Shown here: positions 1-9,345 of the stretch, in pieces
Layout of the letters: each line of letters starts with the position of its first letter
Position numbering within the stretch: position 1 is the first letter of the stretch
From: Sphingomonas gei
GTDB taxonomy: Bacteria; Pseudomonadota; Alphaproteobacteria; Sphingomonadales; Sphingomonadaceae
DNA: 64,000 bases
Reading direction: 5' to 3'
NCBI RefSeq assembly: GCF_004792685.1
Contig: NZ_SRXT01000001.1
Coordinates: forward strand, 248,001 to 312,000
Made by a program: the position numbers and the translations under genes
Notes under the pieces: generated by a model
Databases searched by the model: none
Seen by the model: only the letters and a program-made list of their open reading frames with translations
Told to the model about the DNA's origin: nothing

Positions 1-1055
1 AGCGTCTGATGGGCGAACCCGCCAAGGCACAGCAGGGCGATCGCGACATAGGGATTGGAGGCGAGACCGACGAACGCCATCCCGGTCATCAACACCGCGC
101 CGATGGTGAATGCCCAGCGCCGGGCGTCGATCAGGTCGACTCCGCGCCGCTGGAGATGCGCGACGACCGCCGGTCCGAACAGGCAGCCGAGGTCGGCGGC
201 GAGGAACGGGAGCCAGGCGAAGATCGCGATCTGGGCGAGATCGAAGCCGCGCACCTTCGCCAGGTATAACGGCATCCAGAAGGACAGCATTCCCCACACC
301 GGATCGGCGAGCATGCGCGGGAGCGCGATGCCCCATAATTCCCGGCGACGGATCAGCTGCAGGATCGGTGTTCGCTTGCGCCCGGCCGCGCGCCAGGATT
401 CCTTTCCGGCGTGGATATAGGCGCGCTCCTCGACACCGAGGCGCCGGTGCTCGCCGGGCGGACGATACCAGATCAGCCACGCCACGCACCATATCAGCCC
501 GCAGGCCCCGGTGACGAGAAAGGCGAGCCTCCAGCTTTGAGTCAGCACGGCCCATGCGACCAAGGGAGGGGCCAGGACGGCGCCGAACGACGCGCCGATA
601 TTGTAGATACCGCCGGCGAGGCCGCGCTCGCGCGCCGGGAACCATTCGGTGATCAGCTTCTGGCCTGCCGGCTGCGCCGAACCTTCGGCGAACCCCAGCG
701 CGAACCGCAGACCCGCGAACGACACCCAGCCAGTCGCCAGCACATGCGCCATCGTGATGATCGACCAGAGCGCGGCGCAAAGCGCGAAGCCTAGGCGCAG
801 GCCGGTACCGTCGAGGAAATAACCGATCAACGGCTGGAGCATCACGCCCAGCTGGAAGGCGCCGGTGATCCAGGAATATTGTTCGCTCGAGATCGCCTGT
901 TCGCTGAGAATCACCGGCGCGGCGACACCGAGGACCGAACGGGCAAGATAGTTCAGCACCATTGCCCCGACAAAAAGGCCGATGATGGTCCATCTCAAGT
1001 GACGAAAGCGGAAGCGCTTGGCAGGCTCCGCGGGTGCACTCCAGTCGTCTGCCAT
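1..1055 (-). CDS. MFS transporter, hexuronate/ACS-type (partial, C-terminus outside window)
   Basis: Inner-membrane major facilitator of the anion:cation symporter (ExuT-like) type, predicted to import hexuronates or related sugar acids. The minus strand stays open from the ATG at 1055 to the window edge, giving about 351 residues and no stop, so the C-terminus is missing. Visible family hallmarks are an early segment LNYLARSVLGVAAPVI, the loop EWFPARERGLAGG, and a later FWMPLYLAKVRGFDL. It is divergent from the large TonB receptor at 1315, and a perfect 14-bp operator lies 13 nt upstream of its start. Beside arabinofuranosidases and a GH3 enzyme, glucuronate from glucuronoarabinoxylan or galacturonate from pectin is a plausible substrate. 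The family call is firm; the substrate is inferred. Confidence 0.85.
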   Translation of the reverse strand, partial: MADDWSAPAEPAKRFRFRHLRWTIIGLFVGAMVLNYLARSVLGVAAPVILSEQAISSEQYSWITGAFQLGVMLQPLIGYFLDGTGLRLGFALCAALWSIITMAHVLATGWVSFAGLRFALGFAEGSAQPAGQKLITEWFPARERGLAGGIYNIGASFGAVLAPPLVAWAVLTQSWRLAFLVTGACGLIWCVAWLIWYRPPGEHRRLGVEERAYIHAGKESWRAAGRKRTPILQLIRRRELWGIALPRMLADPVWGMLSFWMPLYLAKVRGFDLAQIAIFAWLPFLAADLGCLFGPAVVAHLQRRGVDLIDARRWAFTIGAVLMTGMAFVGLASNPYVAIALLCLGGFAHQT

Positions 1056-1067
1056 ATGCTCCCCATG

Positions 1068-1081
1068 CGATAGCGCTATCG
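1068..1081. promoter_or_regulatory. 14-bp palindromic operator, site 1 of 5 (MFS promoter)
   Basis: CGATAGCGCTATCG is a perfect 14-bp palindrome, 13 nt upstream of the transporter start at 1055. It shares the TAGCGCTA core with sites at 4514, 9346 and 16611, and resembles the variant at 1240. A central CG in a 14-bp palindrome is typical of LacI-family operators; similar boxes are known from the Caulobacter xylose regulon (from memory). Confidence 0.75.
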
Positions 1082-1205
1082 TAGCCCAATGACTCTCCGT
1101 CGTCGCGATATCGGCACTGCTGCTCCCGAGATGTGGGACAGACAGCAGGAGGCCGACGGGATTTCAAGCGCAAAATTTGGAAACAGGTTGAAATTTGTCG
1201 GAGCA

Positions 1206-1234
1206 TTGACTCCCGGCGAAGGCGAACTTACCAC
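1206..1234 (+). promoter_or_regulatory. Candidate sigma-70-type promoter for the TonB receptor
   Basis: TTGACT (1206-1211) is followed after 17 bp by TACCAC (1229-1234), and the operator at 1240-1253 begins just downstream, about where transcription would start. This layout suits repression by a LacI-type protein. The -35 is good and the -10 weak. Confidence 0.4.
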
Positions 1235-1239
1235 ACTTA

Positions 1240-1253
1240 TGGTAACGCTAACG
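1240..1253. promoter_or_regulatory. 14-bp operator, site 2 of 5 (TonB receptor promoter)
   Basis: TGGTAACGCTAACG is a near-palindrome matching the sites at 4514 and 9346 except in the core (AACGCT instead of AGCGCT). It lies 62-75 nt upstream of the receptor start. Together with site 1 it makes the 1056-1314 intergenic region a two-operator divergent promoter. Confidence 0.7.
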
Positions 1254-1314
1254 TAAAATCAAAAGCAGACGATGGCGAATGGTCCGAAGAGGCCGATCAC
1301 TAGGAGGAGGGATG

Positions 1315-4300
1315 ATGTCTAAGAGCGGGAATTCGCAACCGGAATTCGGTGCGGTAAGCGGATATGGCAGTGTTTTGCACTGTGGCATTCGACACGAATC
1401 GGCACTGCGCGAATCAGAGGTGCGGCGCGGTTTGCGCACCCAAGCGCGGTCTTTGCACGGAAACATACGCTTCCGAACCCTCCTTTCCGCAACTATTCTC
1501 TCGACGCTCGCGCTGGTTGCCAGCCCGGCCACCGCGCAAGAAGTAGCGACGCCGCCGGCACCGGCACAATCGCCCGGTCCTGCGCAAGTTTCTGAGGGAG
1601 CGACGCGGGCTGGCGAGCCGGCCGAAGCCGAGATCATCGTCACCGGCTCGCGGATTCAGGCCACCGGCTTCGCGGCACCCACCCCGACGACGATGGTCGG
1701 CGAGGAGCAGATCCAGAACAACGCCCAGCCGAACATCTTCGCAACCATCACGCAATTGCCTTCGCTGCAGGGATCGAGCGGTTCGACGACGAACACGTTC
1801 AGCACTTCGAGCGGACAGCAGGGTTTGAGCTCGTTCTCGCTGCGCGGGCTCGGTACGATCCGTACGCTCACTCTGATCGACGGCCAGCGCGTCGTGGGGG
1901 CATATTATACCGGCGTCACCGACGTCAGCCTGTTCCCGCAATTGCTCGTCCGCCGCGTGGACGTGGTGAACGGCGGCGCCTCGGCATCCTATGGCTCGGA
2001 CGCAGTGGGCGGCGTGGTCAATTTCATCACCGACACCCGCTTCACCGGGATCAAGGGCAATATCCAGGGCGGCATCACCACGTATGGCGATGACGAGCAG
2101 GGGCTGATCCAGCTTGCCGCCGGCCGCAGCTTCTTCGGCGACCGGCTGCATGTCGTCGCCAGCGGTGAGTTCGCGAAGGAGGCGGGTGTGGGGCCGGGCG
2201 ATTTCGGCACCGATCTTGCCGGCAAGCGCGACTGGTTCAAGCAGACCACGATGATCAATCGCAACGTCACCAACGACGGGTCGCCGCAATATGTCATGCG
2301 CGATTTCGCGCAGCCCTATAACTTCACCAAATACGGGCTGATCAGCGCGGGTCCGCTGCAGGGTATCGCGTTCGATCAGAACGGCCGGCCTTTCCAGTTC
2401 AATTACGGCTCCAACGGCAGGCCGGTTGGCAACGCCGCCGGCACGGTCGCCGGCTGCTTCCCGGGCTTCTGCGTGGGCGGCGACCTGTCGGGAAATACCG
2501 ATACCGGGCGGACCCTGCAGTCGGGCATCCAGCGGCTGACCGGCTATGGCCGCATCGGCTACGACTTCGCCGAGGGCAACGAGATCTACTTCACCTACAA
2601 TGCCGGCCAGGTGAAGACCCACAACCAGCCGGTCAACGGACAGAACCGCACTGGGCTGACGATCCAGTGCGCAAATCCGTTCGTCCCGGTTTCGGTCCAG
2701 ACGCAATGCGCGACCGCGGGCGTCACCAGCTTCACCTTCGGCACGGCCAACGCGCTGCTGCCGAACACCCGGGTCCGCACCGACCGGCGCCAATATCGGT
2801 TCGTCGGGGGCATCAAGGGCCGGTTCGGGGTGCTGGGCTCCGACTGGAATTACGACGGCTATTACGAGCGCGGCGTCAATCACACGGCAGTCGACGTCGA
2901 GGATATCCTGCTCACGCCGCGGTACAATCAGGCGATCAACGTAATCACGCTCAACGGCGCGATCGTCTGTGCCGATGCCGTCGCGCGCGCCAACGGGTGC
3001 CAGCCGATCAACATCCTCGGCGGGGCCGAGCCGTCCGCCGCGGCGCGCGCCTATATCATGCCGGAGAACGGGCCGTTCCAGCGACTGCGGATCACGCAGG
3101 ATGTGGCCAGCCTGAACTTCTCGGGCTCGCTGTTCGACTGGGGGGCAGGGCCGGTATCGCTCGCGTTCGGCGCCGAGTATCGCAAGGAATTCTATCAGGT
3201 TCGCGCCGACGCCTACGGTGCCGGTGTCACCGCGATCAGCCCGAACAATGCCGAATATCCCGCGGATCCTTTGCTCTCGCCCCTGGGCAACAATTGGTAT
3301 GCGGGCAATTACAAGAACGGCGACGGCAAATACGACGTCAAGGAAGCGTTCGTCGAACTCAACGTTCCGTTGTTCAACAGCGACGTGCTGGGGCGCGCAA
3401 ACATCAATCCGGCCGCGCGTGTCACCGACTACAGCACGTCGGGCACGATCTGGGCGTGGAAGGTCGGCGGCACCTGGGATACACCGCTCGACGGACTGCG
3501 CCTCCGCGGCGTGACCTCGCGCGATGTCCGCGCGCCCAATCTGTCCGAGCTGTTCGCGGCACCCGTCACGACGACGTTGCCCAACTTCCTGGATCCGGTG
3601 CGCAACGTGAACGTCGTCGCGATCCAGAGCGTGGTCGGCAATCCGAACCTCACGCCGGAAATCGGTCGCAACACCACTTTCGGCGCGGTCTACGCGAACC
3701 CGTCATGGCTGCCGGGCCTCAGCGTCTCGGTCGATTACTACAAGATCAAAGTGCGGGACGTCGTGTCGAGCCTGGGCGCGGCGCAGATCGTCGACCTGTG
3801 CTTCCGCAACATCATTCCCGAGACGTGCAGCGCGTATAATCTGAACAATCCGAACGGCCCGAATTTCATCAACGTGCAATCGTTCAATCTCGCTTCGATC
3901 AAGACCAGCGGGATCGATATCGAAGCCAGCTATCAATGGCGCCAGCCCTTGGGGCTTCCCGGAAGCTTCACGTTCCGCGCACTGGCGACGCATATCCGCG
4001 AGTACATCACCGAGGCTGGGCTTCCGGGCACCGCGCCGACGGACTCCGCAGGCGTCAACACCGGGAATACGCCGCACTGGAAGGTATTGGGGGTGCAGAC
4101 CTATACCAACGACCGGCTCAGCCTGACGGTGCAGGAACGTTGGTTCACCGACGGCAATTACGGCAACCAATATGTCGTCTGCTCGGCCGGCAACTGTCCG
4201 GTATCGACCGCGATCGCGCCGACGATCGATAGCAACTTCATGCCCGGTGCCTTCTATCTGGATGTCGGCGGAACCTACAACTTCACCGAACAGGTGACCG

Positions 4301-4422
4301 GCTATTTCAAGGTCGACAATGTCCTGGATCACGATCCGGCAAAGTCGCCCAACAACGCGAACCCGGCATTGTACGACATTGTCGGCCGCATCTACCGCGC
4401 CGGCGTCCGGTTCAAATTCTGA
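1315..4422 (+). CDS. TonB-dependent receptor of the hemicellulose locus
   Basis: Outer-membrane TonB-dependent receptor, about 1035 residues, probably the oligosaccharide uptake pore of this island. The plug begins with EIIVTGSRI, followed by a plug segment with SLRGLGTIRTLTLIDGQR. The C-terminus ends in RAGVRFKF, with the terminal aromatic usual for beta-barrels. The start is set by AGGAGG at 1302-1307, ahead of in-frame ATGs at 1312 and 1315. The signal peptide (RFRTLLSATILSTLALVASP, cleavage near ATAQ) comes only after about 57 unusual residues, so the real start may be further in or the protein has an extended leader. There is no STN domain. It is divergent from the MFS gene and sits behind operator site 2. 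Confidence 0.9.
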   Translation: MSKSGNSQPEFGAVSGYGSVLHCGIRHESALRESEVRRGLRTQARSLHGNIRFRTLLSATILSTLALVASPATAQEVATPPAPAQSPGPAQVSEGATRAGEPAEAEIIVTGSRIQATGFAAPTPTTMVGEEQIQNNAQPNIFATITQLPSLQGSSGSTTNTFSTSSGQQGLSSFSLRGLGTIRTLTLIDGQRVVGAYYTGVTDVSLFPQLLVRRVDVVNGGASASYGSDAVGGVVNFITDTRFTGIKGNIQGGITTYGDDEQGLIQLAAGRSFFGDRLHVVASGEFAKEAGVGPGDFGTDLAGKRDWFKQTTMINRNVTNDGSPQYVMRDFAQPYNFTKYGLISAGPLQGIAFDQNGRPFQFNYGSNGRPVGNAAGTVAGCFPGFCVGGDLSGNTDTGRTLQSGIQRLTGYGRIGYDFAEGNEIYFTYNAGQVKTHNQPVNGQNRTGLTIQCANPFVPVSVQTQCATAGVTSFTFGTANALLPNTRVRTDRRQYRFVGGIKGRFGVLGSDWNYDGYYERGVNHTAVDVEDILLTPRYNQAINVITLNGAIVCADAVARANGCQPINILGGAEPSAAARAYIMPENGPFQRLRITQDVASLNFSGSLFDWGAGPVSLAFGAEYRKEFYQVRADAYGAGVTAISPNNAEYPADPLLSPLGNNWYAGNYKNGDGKYDVKEAFVELNVPLFNSDVLGRANINPAARVTDYSTSGTIWAWKVGGTWDTPLDGLRLRGVTSRDVRAPNLSELFAAPVTTTLPNFLDPVRNVNVVAIQSVVGNPNLTPEIGRNTTFGAVYANPSWLPGLSVSVDYYKIKVRDVVSSLGAAQIVDLCFRNIIPETCSAYNLNNPNGPNFINVQSFNLASIKTSGIDIEASYQWRQPLGLPGSFTFRALATHIREYITEAGLPGTAPTDSAGVNTGNTPHWKVLGVQTYTNDRLSLTVQERWFTDGNYGNQYVVCSAGNCPVSTAIAPTIDSNFMPGAFYLDVGGTYNFTEQVTGYFKVDNVLDHDPAKSPNNANPALYDIVGRIYRAGVRFKF

Positions 4423-4513
4423 TCTCGTGCCGGCCGGCTACCCGGAGGGCCGCCGGCCGATTTTCCGATCGATTGCGTCCATATCTCGTTTGATAATGTC
4501 CGACTAATAGATA

Positions 4514-4527
4514 TGGTAGCGCTAACT
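4514..4527. promoter_or_regulatory. 14-bp operator, site 3 of 5 (esterase/GH51 operon)
   Basis: TGGTAGCGCTAACT lies about 100 nt upstream of the esterase start at 4628, in the 205-bp gap after the TonB receptor. It matches site 4 in 13 of 14 positions. Confidence 0.75.
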
Positions 4528-4627
4528 TGGCGCTCGCGATGTCCGGTCGGACCGAGCAGTAGCCACTGAAACGATATAGCCCGAGGCATCAGCCGCCATC
4601 GGGCAGAAAGCAGAGGAGGGACCTGTC

Positions 4628-5587
4628 ATGAATCCGATCGAAAGCTCGAGGCCCTTGCGCAGAATCTGGCGTGCCCGCGGTATTGCAGCGTCGCTCGCTC
4701 TGGCTTGCGCCGTCGCGTCGCCGGCGAGTGCCCAGAAAGACAAGATGACGCCGATCGCGATCCCGGCGCAGCCCAGCGCGATCACGCTGGATACCGGCCC
4801 GCTGCCGGGCGCGACCGCGGCCGAATCGTGGCATAGCCAATATGGCAGTGTCTTCGCCCGGAATGTCACCGTCGCGACGCTGACTCCGTTCCTGCCCGAT
4901 CCCGCCCGCGCGACCGGCGCCGCTGTCGTCGTCGCCCCTGGCGGCGGGTTCCGGACGCTCTCGATGGAGAATGAGGGCTGGGACGTCGCCAAAGCGCTTG
5001 CCGCAAAGGGCGTGGCTGCCTTCGTGCTCAAATACCGGCTCAATCAGACCCCCGCCGACATGCCGGGGTTCGAGCGTTCGATGAAGGAGATGTTCTCCGC
5101 GACCGCGCAGCGGCCGCGCATGGACCCTCAGCAGGCAATGGCGGGTCTGGCTCCGCAGATCGCCGACGCACGCGCCGCCTTCGCGCTGATCCGCCGCCGC
5201 TCGGGCGAATGGCACGTCGACAAGGACCGCATCGGCATGGTGGGCTTTTCCGCCGGGGCGATGCTGACGCTGGCGACCACGCTCGCGGGCGAGGATGCCA
5301 AGCCGGCATTCATCGGCAATATCTACGGGCCGCTTGCCGCAGTCACCGTCCCCGCCGACGCACCGCCGATGTTCGTCGCGCTGGCCGCCGACGATCCGTT
5401 TTTCGCCAATGGCGGAATCGGCCTGATCGACAATTGGCGCGCGGCCAAGCGGCCAGCCGAGTTCCATCTGTTCGAACAAGGCGGGCACGGCTTCGGCATG
5501 TATCCGAAGAAGACGACGAGCACCGGCTGGTTCGACTCGTTCGTGCGGTGGATCGGGATGCACGGCATGCTGGAGCGCGCGCATTGA
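4628..5587 (+). CDS. Exported alpha/beta-hydrolase esterase (acetyl esterase-like)
   Basis: A 319-aa secreted serine esterase of the alpha/beta-hydrolase fold, likely removing acetyl or other acyl groups from xylan-type oligosaccharides. A signal peptide ends near ASAQ (residue 36). The oxyanion-type GGGF is at 105-108, the nucleophile Ser208 in GFSAG, Asp255/256 in AADDPFF, and the catalytic His287 in GGHGFG. AGGAGGG (4612-4618) supports this ATG. It is the first gene of an operon with the GH51 enzyme 52 nt downstream, behind operator site 3. The substrate is inferred from context; the fold and catalytic triad are visible. Confidence 0.85.
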   Translation: MNPIESSRPLRRIWRARGIAASLALACAVASPASAQKDKMTPIAIPAQPSAITLDTGPLPGATAAESWHSQYGSVFARNVTVATLTPFLPDPARATGAAVVVAPGGGFRTLSMENEGWDVAKALAAKGVAAFVLKYRLNQTPADMPGFERSMKEMFSATAQRPRMDPQQAMAGLAPQIADARAAFALIRRRSGEWHVDKDRIGMVGFSAGAMLTLATTLAGEDAKPAFIGNIYGPLAAVTVPADAPPMFVALAADDPFFANGGIGLIDNWRAAKRPAEFHLFEQGGHGFGMYPKKTTSTGWFDSFVRWIGMHGMLERAH

Positions 5588-5639
5588 CCGCCGGCACGCC
5601 GGGTCTCGCGATCGTCGAATGCTGATATTGGGAGGGAAG

Positions 5640-7229
5640 ATGTTCGATTTCGTCCGCGCGGGCGCCGCGATTTCGCTCGCTTTGGTGCCGGTGCCGCCGG
5701 CGCTTGCCCAGAGCGGATCCTCCGCCCCCGTCGTGGTGACGGTCGACCCGTCGAAACCGGGCAGCAGGATCGACCGCAACATCTTTGGCCAGTTCGCCGA
5801 GCATCTCGGCACCGGCATCTATGGCGGCGTCTGGGTCGGCGAGGATTCGCCGATCCCGAACGTCCGCGGCATCCGCAAGGACGTGGTCGCGGCGTTGCGC
5901 GCGATCCGGGTGCCGAACGTCCGCTGGCCGGGCGGGTGCTTCGCCGACGAATATCATTGGCGTCACGGCATCGGCCCGGCGAAAGACCGCCGAGTCACGA
6001 TCAATTCGAACTGGGGCGGCTCCACCGAACCCAACAGCTTCGGGACCGAGGAGTTCATGGACTTCGTCGATCAGATCGGCAGCGAAGCCTATGTCTCGGT
6101 GAATGTCGGGTCGGGCACCGTCGCCGAAGCCGCCGAATGGATCGAGTACATGACCGCCGACCCGGCGACGACGGCGGGCAAGGAGCGCGCGAAGAACGGG
6201 CGCAAGGCGCCGTACAAGGTCAAGTATCTCGGGCTCGGCAACGAGAGCTGGGCGTGCGGCGGAGCGATGACGCCCGAACATTATACCGACGTGATGAAGC
6301 CGTTCGCGCGGTTCGTCCGCAACTATAATCCGGCGCAGACCGGTGCCGAGGCGATGCAGCGGATCGCGGTCGGCCCGAGCGACGATGATCCGGCGTACAC
6401 CGACGGTGTGATGAAGGCGTGGAAGAGCCACGACTGGAGCTGGAACATCGAGGGCCTCTCGCTCCATCATTATACCACCGGCGGCTGGCCCCCTTCCTAT
6501 CCCAGCACCGGCTTCGACGAGGGCGGCTATGCGCGGCTGGTCAAGGCGACGCTCGGCATGGATGCGCTGATCGCGAAGCATTCGGCGATCATGGACAAAT
6601 ACGACCCCGAGAAGAAGGTTTCGCTGGCGGTCGACGAATGGGGGGTGTGGCTCGCGCCGACGCCGGGAACCAATCCCGGCTTCCTCCAGCAGCAGAATTC
6701 GATGCGCGACGCGATCATCGCCGCGCTCAACCTCAACATCTTCGCGCGGCATGGCGATCGGGTGCGGATGACCAACATCGCGCAGATGGCGAACGTCCTC
6801 CAGGCGATGATCCTGACCGACGGCGGCAAGATGGTGCTCACCCCGACCTATCACGTCTTCAAGATGTATTTGCCGTTCCAGGATGCGACGCTGATCCCGG
6901 TACGCTTCGATGCCGCCACCTATTCGCAGGGCGGCATCACGCTGCCGCGCGTCGATGCCGTCGCGGTGCGGGACAAGGCAGGCCAGCTCTGGCTGGCGCT
7001 GACCAATCTCGACCCGAACCGTCCGGTGCGGATCGACGCGCACTTTGCCGGTTTGCAGGTGCGCGCTGCGCGGGGCGAAGTGCTGACGGCGCCGCGGGTG
7101 GACTCGAACAACAGCTTCGAAGCGCCGATGACCGTCGTCCCGAAGCCGTTCGCGGCCAAGGCGATCAAGGGAGGTGCGCAGATCGAGCTGCCGGGCAAGT
7201 CGGTCGCAATGCTCCAGATCGAGGAGTGA
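5640..7229 (+). CDS. Alpha-L-arabinofuranosidase, GH51, exported
   Basis: A 529-aa GH51 alpha-L-arabinofuranosidase (EC 3.2.1.55) releasing arabinose side chains from arabinoxylan or arabinan. The signal peptide ends near ALAQ (residue 24), so it acts in the periplasm or outside. The acid/base Glu202 lies in LGLGNESWACGG and the nucleophile Glu333 in LAVDEWGVW, both typical of GH51. The TIM barrel is followed by the usual beta-rich C-terminus. The start at 5640 is chosen for GGAGGG at 5631-5636. It is second in the operon after the esterase. A second, divergent GH51 paralogue sits at 9402, which suggests different linkage preferences. Confidence 0.93.
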   Translation: MFDFVRAGAAISLALVPVPPALAQSGSSAPVVVTVDPSKPGSRIDRNIFGQFAEHLGTGIYGGVWVGEDSPIPNVRGIRKDVVAALRAIRVPNVRWPGGCFADEYHWRHGIGPAKDRRVTINSNWGGSTEPNSFGTEEFMDFVDQIGSEAYVSVNVGSGTVAEAAEWIEYMTADPATTAGKERAKNGRKAPYKVKYLGLGNESWACGGAMTPEHYTDVMKPFARFVRNYNPAQTGAEAMQRIAVGPSDDDPAYTDGVMKAWKSHDWSWNIEGLSLHHYTTGGWPPSYPSTGFDEGGYARLVKATLGMDALIAKHSAIMDKYDPEKKVSLAVDEWGVWLAPTPGTNPGFLQQQNSMRDAIIAALNLNIFARHGDRVRMTNIAQMANVLQAMILTDGGKMVLTPTYHVFKMYLPFQDATLIPVRFDAATYSQGGITLPRVDAVAVRDKAGQLWLALTNLDPNRPVRIDAHFAGLQVRAARGEVLTAPRVDSNNSFEAPMTVVPKPFAAKAIKGGAQIELPGKSVAMLQIEE

Positions 7230-7406
7230 CGGAGCGAGCGATTGCGTTCGCAGCAATTCGGTCGCGCCCAGCTCCTCTCGTCGCCCATCCCCCCGGCGCA
7301 GGGACGATTATTAGCACGCGCTCTGTACTCGGACTAATACGCCATACGCCTTGCGCTCGCTGGCCGGGCTGGGGATAACGCGCGGCGCATGGGGGAGATC
7401 GGGCAT

Positions 7407-8165
7407 ATGGCATCGGACAGCGAAGACGCCCCGGCGCCCATGGCCTCGATCGCGCCGCTGTCCGCGTCTGCCAAGGGCAGCGGCCGGCGGCTGCGCGGCG
7501 CGGTTGCCCATTATCTCGGCACGGCGATCGTTTCCGGGAGCATCGCCCCGGGCGAGCGACTGACCGGCGAAGTCGCCAATTCGGAGGCGCTGGACGTTTC
7601 GCGCAGCGCCTATCGCGAGGCGGTGCAGGTGCTCGCCGCGAAAGGGCTGGTCGAAAGCCGCACCAAGGCGGGAACGCGGGTGCTGCCCCGGAGCCGCTGG
7701 AACATGCTCGACCCCGTCGTGCTGGCCTGGGCGTTCTCGGGCGAGCCCGATTTGGAATTCGTCCGCGACTTGTTCGAGTTGCGCGCGATCGTCGAGCCGG
7801 CGGCCGCGCGCATCGCCGCCGGGCGACGCGACAAGGCCGATCTCAAGGCGATGAAGAACGCTCTGGCCGGAATGCGCCGGTTCACGCTGGCGACCGAGGC
7901 CGGCCGGGCGGCCGATCGCGACTTTCACAGCGCGCTGCTGCAGGCCACGCACAACAACGCACTGATCGCGCTCAGTGCGAGCATCGGCGCGGCGGTGAAC
8001 TGGACGACTCAGTTCAAACAGCGGACGCGCGCGCTGCCCCGCGACCCGCTGCCCGATCATGCGCGTGTCTACGAAGCCATAGCGGCGGGCGATCCCGAGG
8101 CGGCGAGCGAGGCGATGCGGGTGCTCGTCGAGCTGGCGCTCGAGGATACGCGCTCGTCGATGTGA
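7407..8165 (+). CDS. GntR-family regulator, FCD (FadR) subfamily
   Basis: A 252-aa cytoplasmic transcription factor. An N-terminal GntR winged helix (about residues 27-95, with LDVSRSAYREAVQVLAAKGL) is followed by an FCD ligand domain with the metal/ligand signature RDFHSALLQATHN. FCD regulators of this type often respond to sugar acids, which fits the hexuronate-type transporter and pectin/xylan context. GGGGGAG (7391-7397) favours the ATG at 7407; an in-frame ATG at 7389 is possible. It is convergent with the esterase at 8171-9241 with a 5-nt gap. It may give a second layer of control; the repeated 14-bp operator looks LacI-type rather than FCD-type. Confidence 0.88.
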   Translation: MASDSEDAPAPMASIAPLSASAKGSGRRLRGAVAHYLGTAIVSGSIAPGERLTGEVANSEALDVSRSAYREAVQVLAAKGLVESRTKAGTRVLPRSRWNMLDPVVLAWAFSGEPDLEFVRDLFELRAIVEPAAARIAAGRRDKADLKAMKNALAGMRRFTLATEAGRAADRDFHSALLQATHNNALIALSASIGAAVNWTTQFKQRTRALPRDPLPDHARVYEAIAAGDPEAASEAMRVLVELALEDTRSSM

Positions 8166-8170
8166 GTTCG

Positions 8171-9241
8171 CTACCGCGCCGCCGCAAACACCAGATGCTT
8201 GCTGAAGAACGGGATCACCTGTTCCTGGAAGCGCGCGGCGACATCGCTCGTGTGATCGCCAGGATAGATTTCGAAGCTGTTGGCGATGCCGTAACGGTCG
8301 AGTGCCTCGTGCAGCTTCGCGGCGTCGTCCTTGAGCCCGTCGCGATCGCCGACATCGATGGCGATCGCCTTGTAGCGCCGGAGATTGCCGACATATTGGT
8401 CGATGAACGCGAGCGGCGCGTTCGCCGCCCATTTTGCCAGTATTTCGGGCCGCACCACGCCGTCCTTGACGGGTAGGTCCAGGTACAGGGGCGGATTTTT
8501 GGGATTGGGAGACCATGCCGCGGCAGTGGCGAGCTGCGCGCGTTCGCCCCAGCCGAGCCTGCGCGCTTCCTCCAGCGACTTGACCTTGGCGAGTGCCTCG
8601 CCGGTTGCGGCGTTGAACTGCGCCGGATCGCGCGGCGACAGGCAGCACGGACTCATCATATAGATCGCCCCGAACGTCTCGGCGTGCTTCATTCCGATGC
8701 GCGCGGTGCCGTATCCGCCCATCGAATGCCCGGCCAGCCCGCGGCTCTCCCGCACCGCCAGCGTGCGATAATGCGCGTCGATATGGCGCACCAGATCGCG
8801 CGATACGAACGCCTCGAAATCGCCGGTGGTCGGCGAGCTCGAATACATAGAGCCGTTATGCACCGTCTTGCTGTCGGGGAGCACGACGATCATCTCGTTC
8901 GCATCCTTGGCAAAGGCGCCTTCGATCGTCTGCGGAACATGGATCTCCTTGATCCATTGCTCGGCGCCGATCGAATAGCCGTGGAGCGCATAGAGCACCG
9001 GATAGCGCTTCTTCGGGCTTCGCGCGTAGCCGGGGGGCAGCACCACCAACACGTCGCGATCCGCCGCCTCGCCCTCGAGATTGCCGACGATGGTGGGAGA
9101 GTGCACCTTGATGCGCTCGATGGTTGCCGAAAGCGCGCCCGGCACCGGTGCCGGAACGCGAGTCGCTACCTGCGCCGCAGCCGGACCGCTTGCGACCAAG
9201 GCCAATGCGAGACCCAGCATGTACGCAAACCGGTTCGTCAT
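8171..9241 (-). CDS. Exported esterase, CE1/esterase D-like (feruloyl or acetyl esterase)
   Basis: A 356-aa secreted alpha/beta-hydrolase of the putative esterase family (PF00756-like), which includes feruloyl and acetylxylan esterases. A signal peptide ends near AAAQ (residue 24). Nucleophile Ser173 is in GHSMGG, the likely acid Asp299/301 in DVGDRDGL, and His330 in PGDHTSD. The start at 9241 follows AGGGAGAG on the minus strand. It is divergent from the second GH51 gene and shares operator site 4. In this locus it would cut ferulate or acetate off arabinose residues so the GH51 enzymes can act; that role is inferred. Confidence 0.85.
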   Translation of the reverse strand: MTNRFAYMLGLALALVASGPAAAQVATRVPAPVPGALSATIERIKVHSPTIVGNLEGEAADRDVLVVLPPGYARSPKKRYPVLYALHGYSIGAEQWIKEIHVPQTIEGAFAKDANEMIVVLPDSKTVHNGSMYSSSPTTGDFEAFVSRDLVRHIDAHYRTLAVRESRGLAGHSMGGYGTARIGMKHAETFGAIYMMSPCCLSPRDPAQFNAATGEALAKVKSLEEARRLGWGERAQLATAAAWSPNPKNPPLYLDLPVKDGVVRPEILAKWAANAPLAFIDQYVGNLRRYKAIAIDVGDRDGLKDDAAKLHEALDRYGIANSFEIYPGDHTSDVAARFQEQVIPFFSKHLVFAAAR

Positions 9242-9345
9242 CGCTTCACTCTCCCTGCGACAGATCGCCCGTTGTCGACCGGCCCGATATTGGCATCCCC
9301 TTCTCGCTCCCGAACCTTGAATTGCGTCGAAGGGGGCTGGCGGAA

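Noticed and set aside
1414..2883. Long open frame on the minus strand opposite the first TonB receptor (489 aa)
   Set aside because: High-GC mirror frame; no recognisable domain, no ribosome site, and it lies fully inside a clear receptor gene.
4502..4509. GACTAATA shared by the gaps at 4502, 7332 and 54063, considered as a second regulatory motif
   Set aside because: Only 8 bases, no symmetry, different gene contexts, and one copy is already explained as a promoter -10; not enough to claim.
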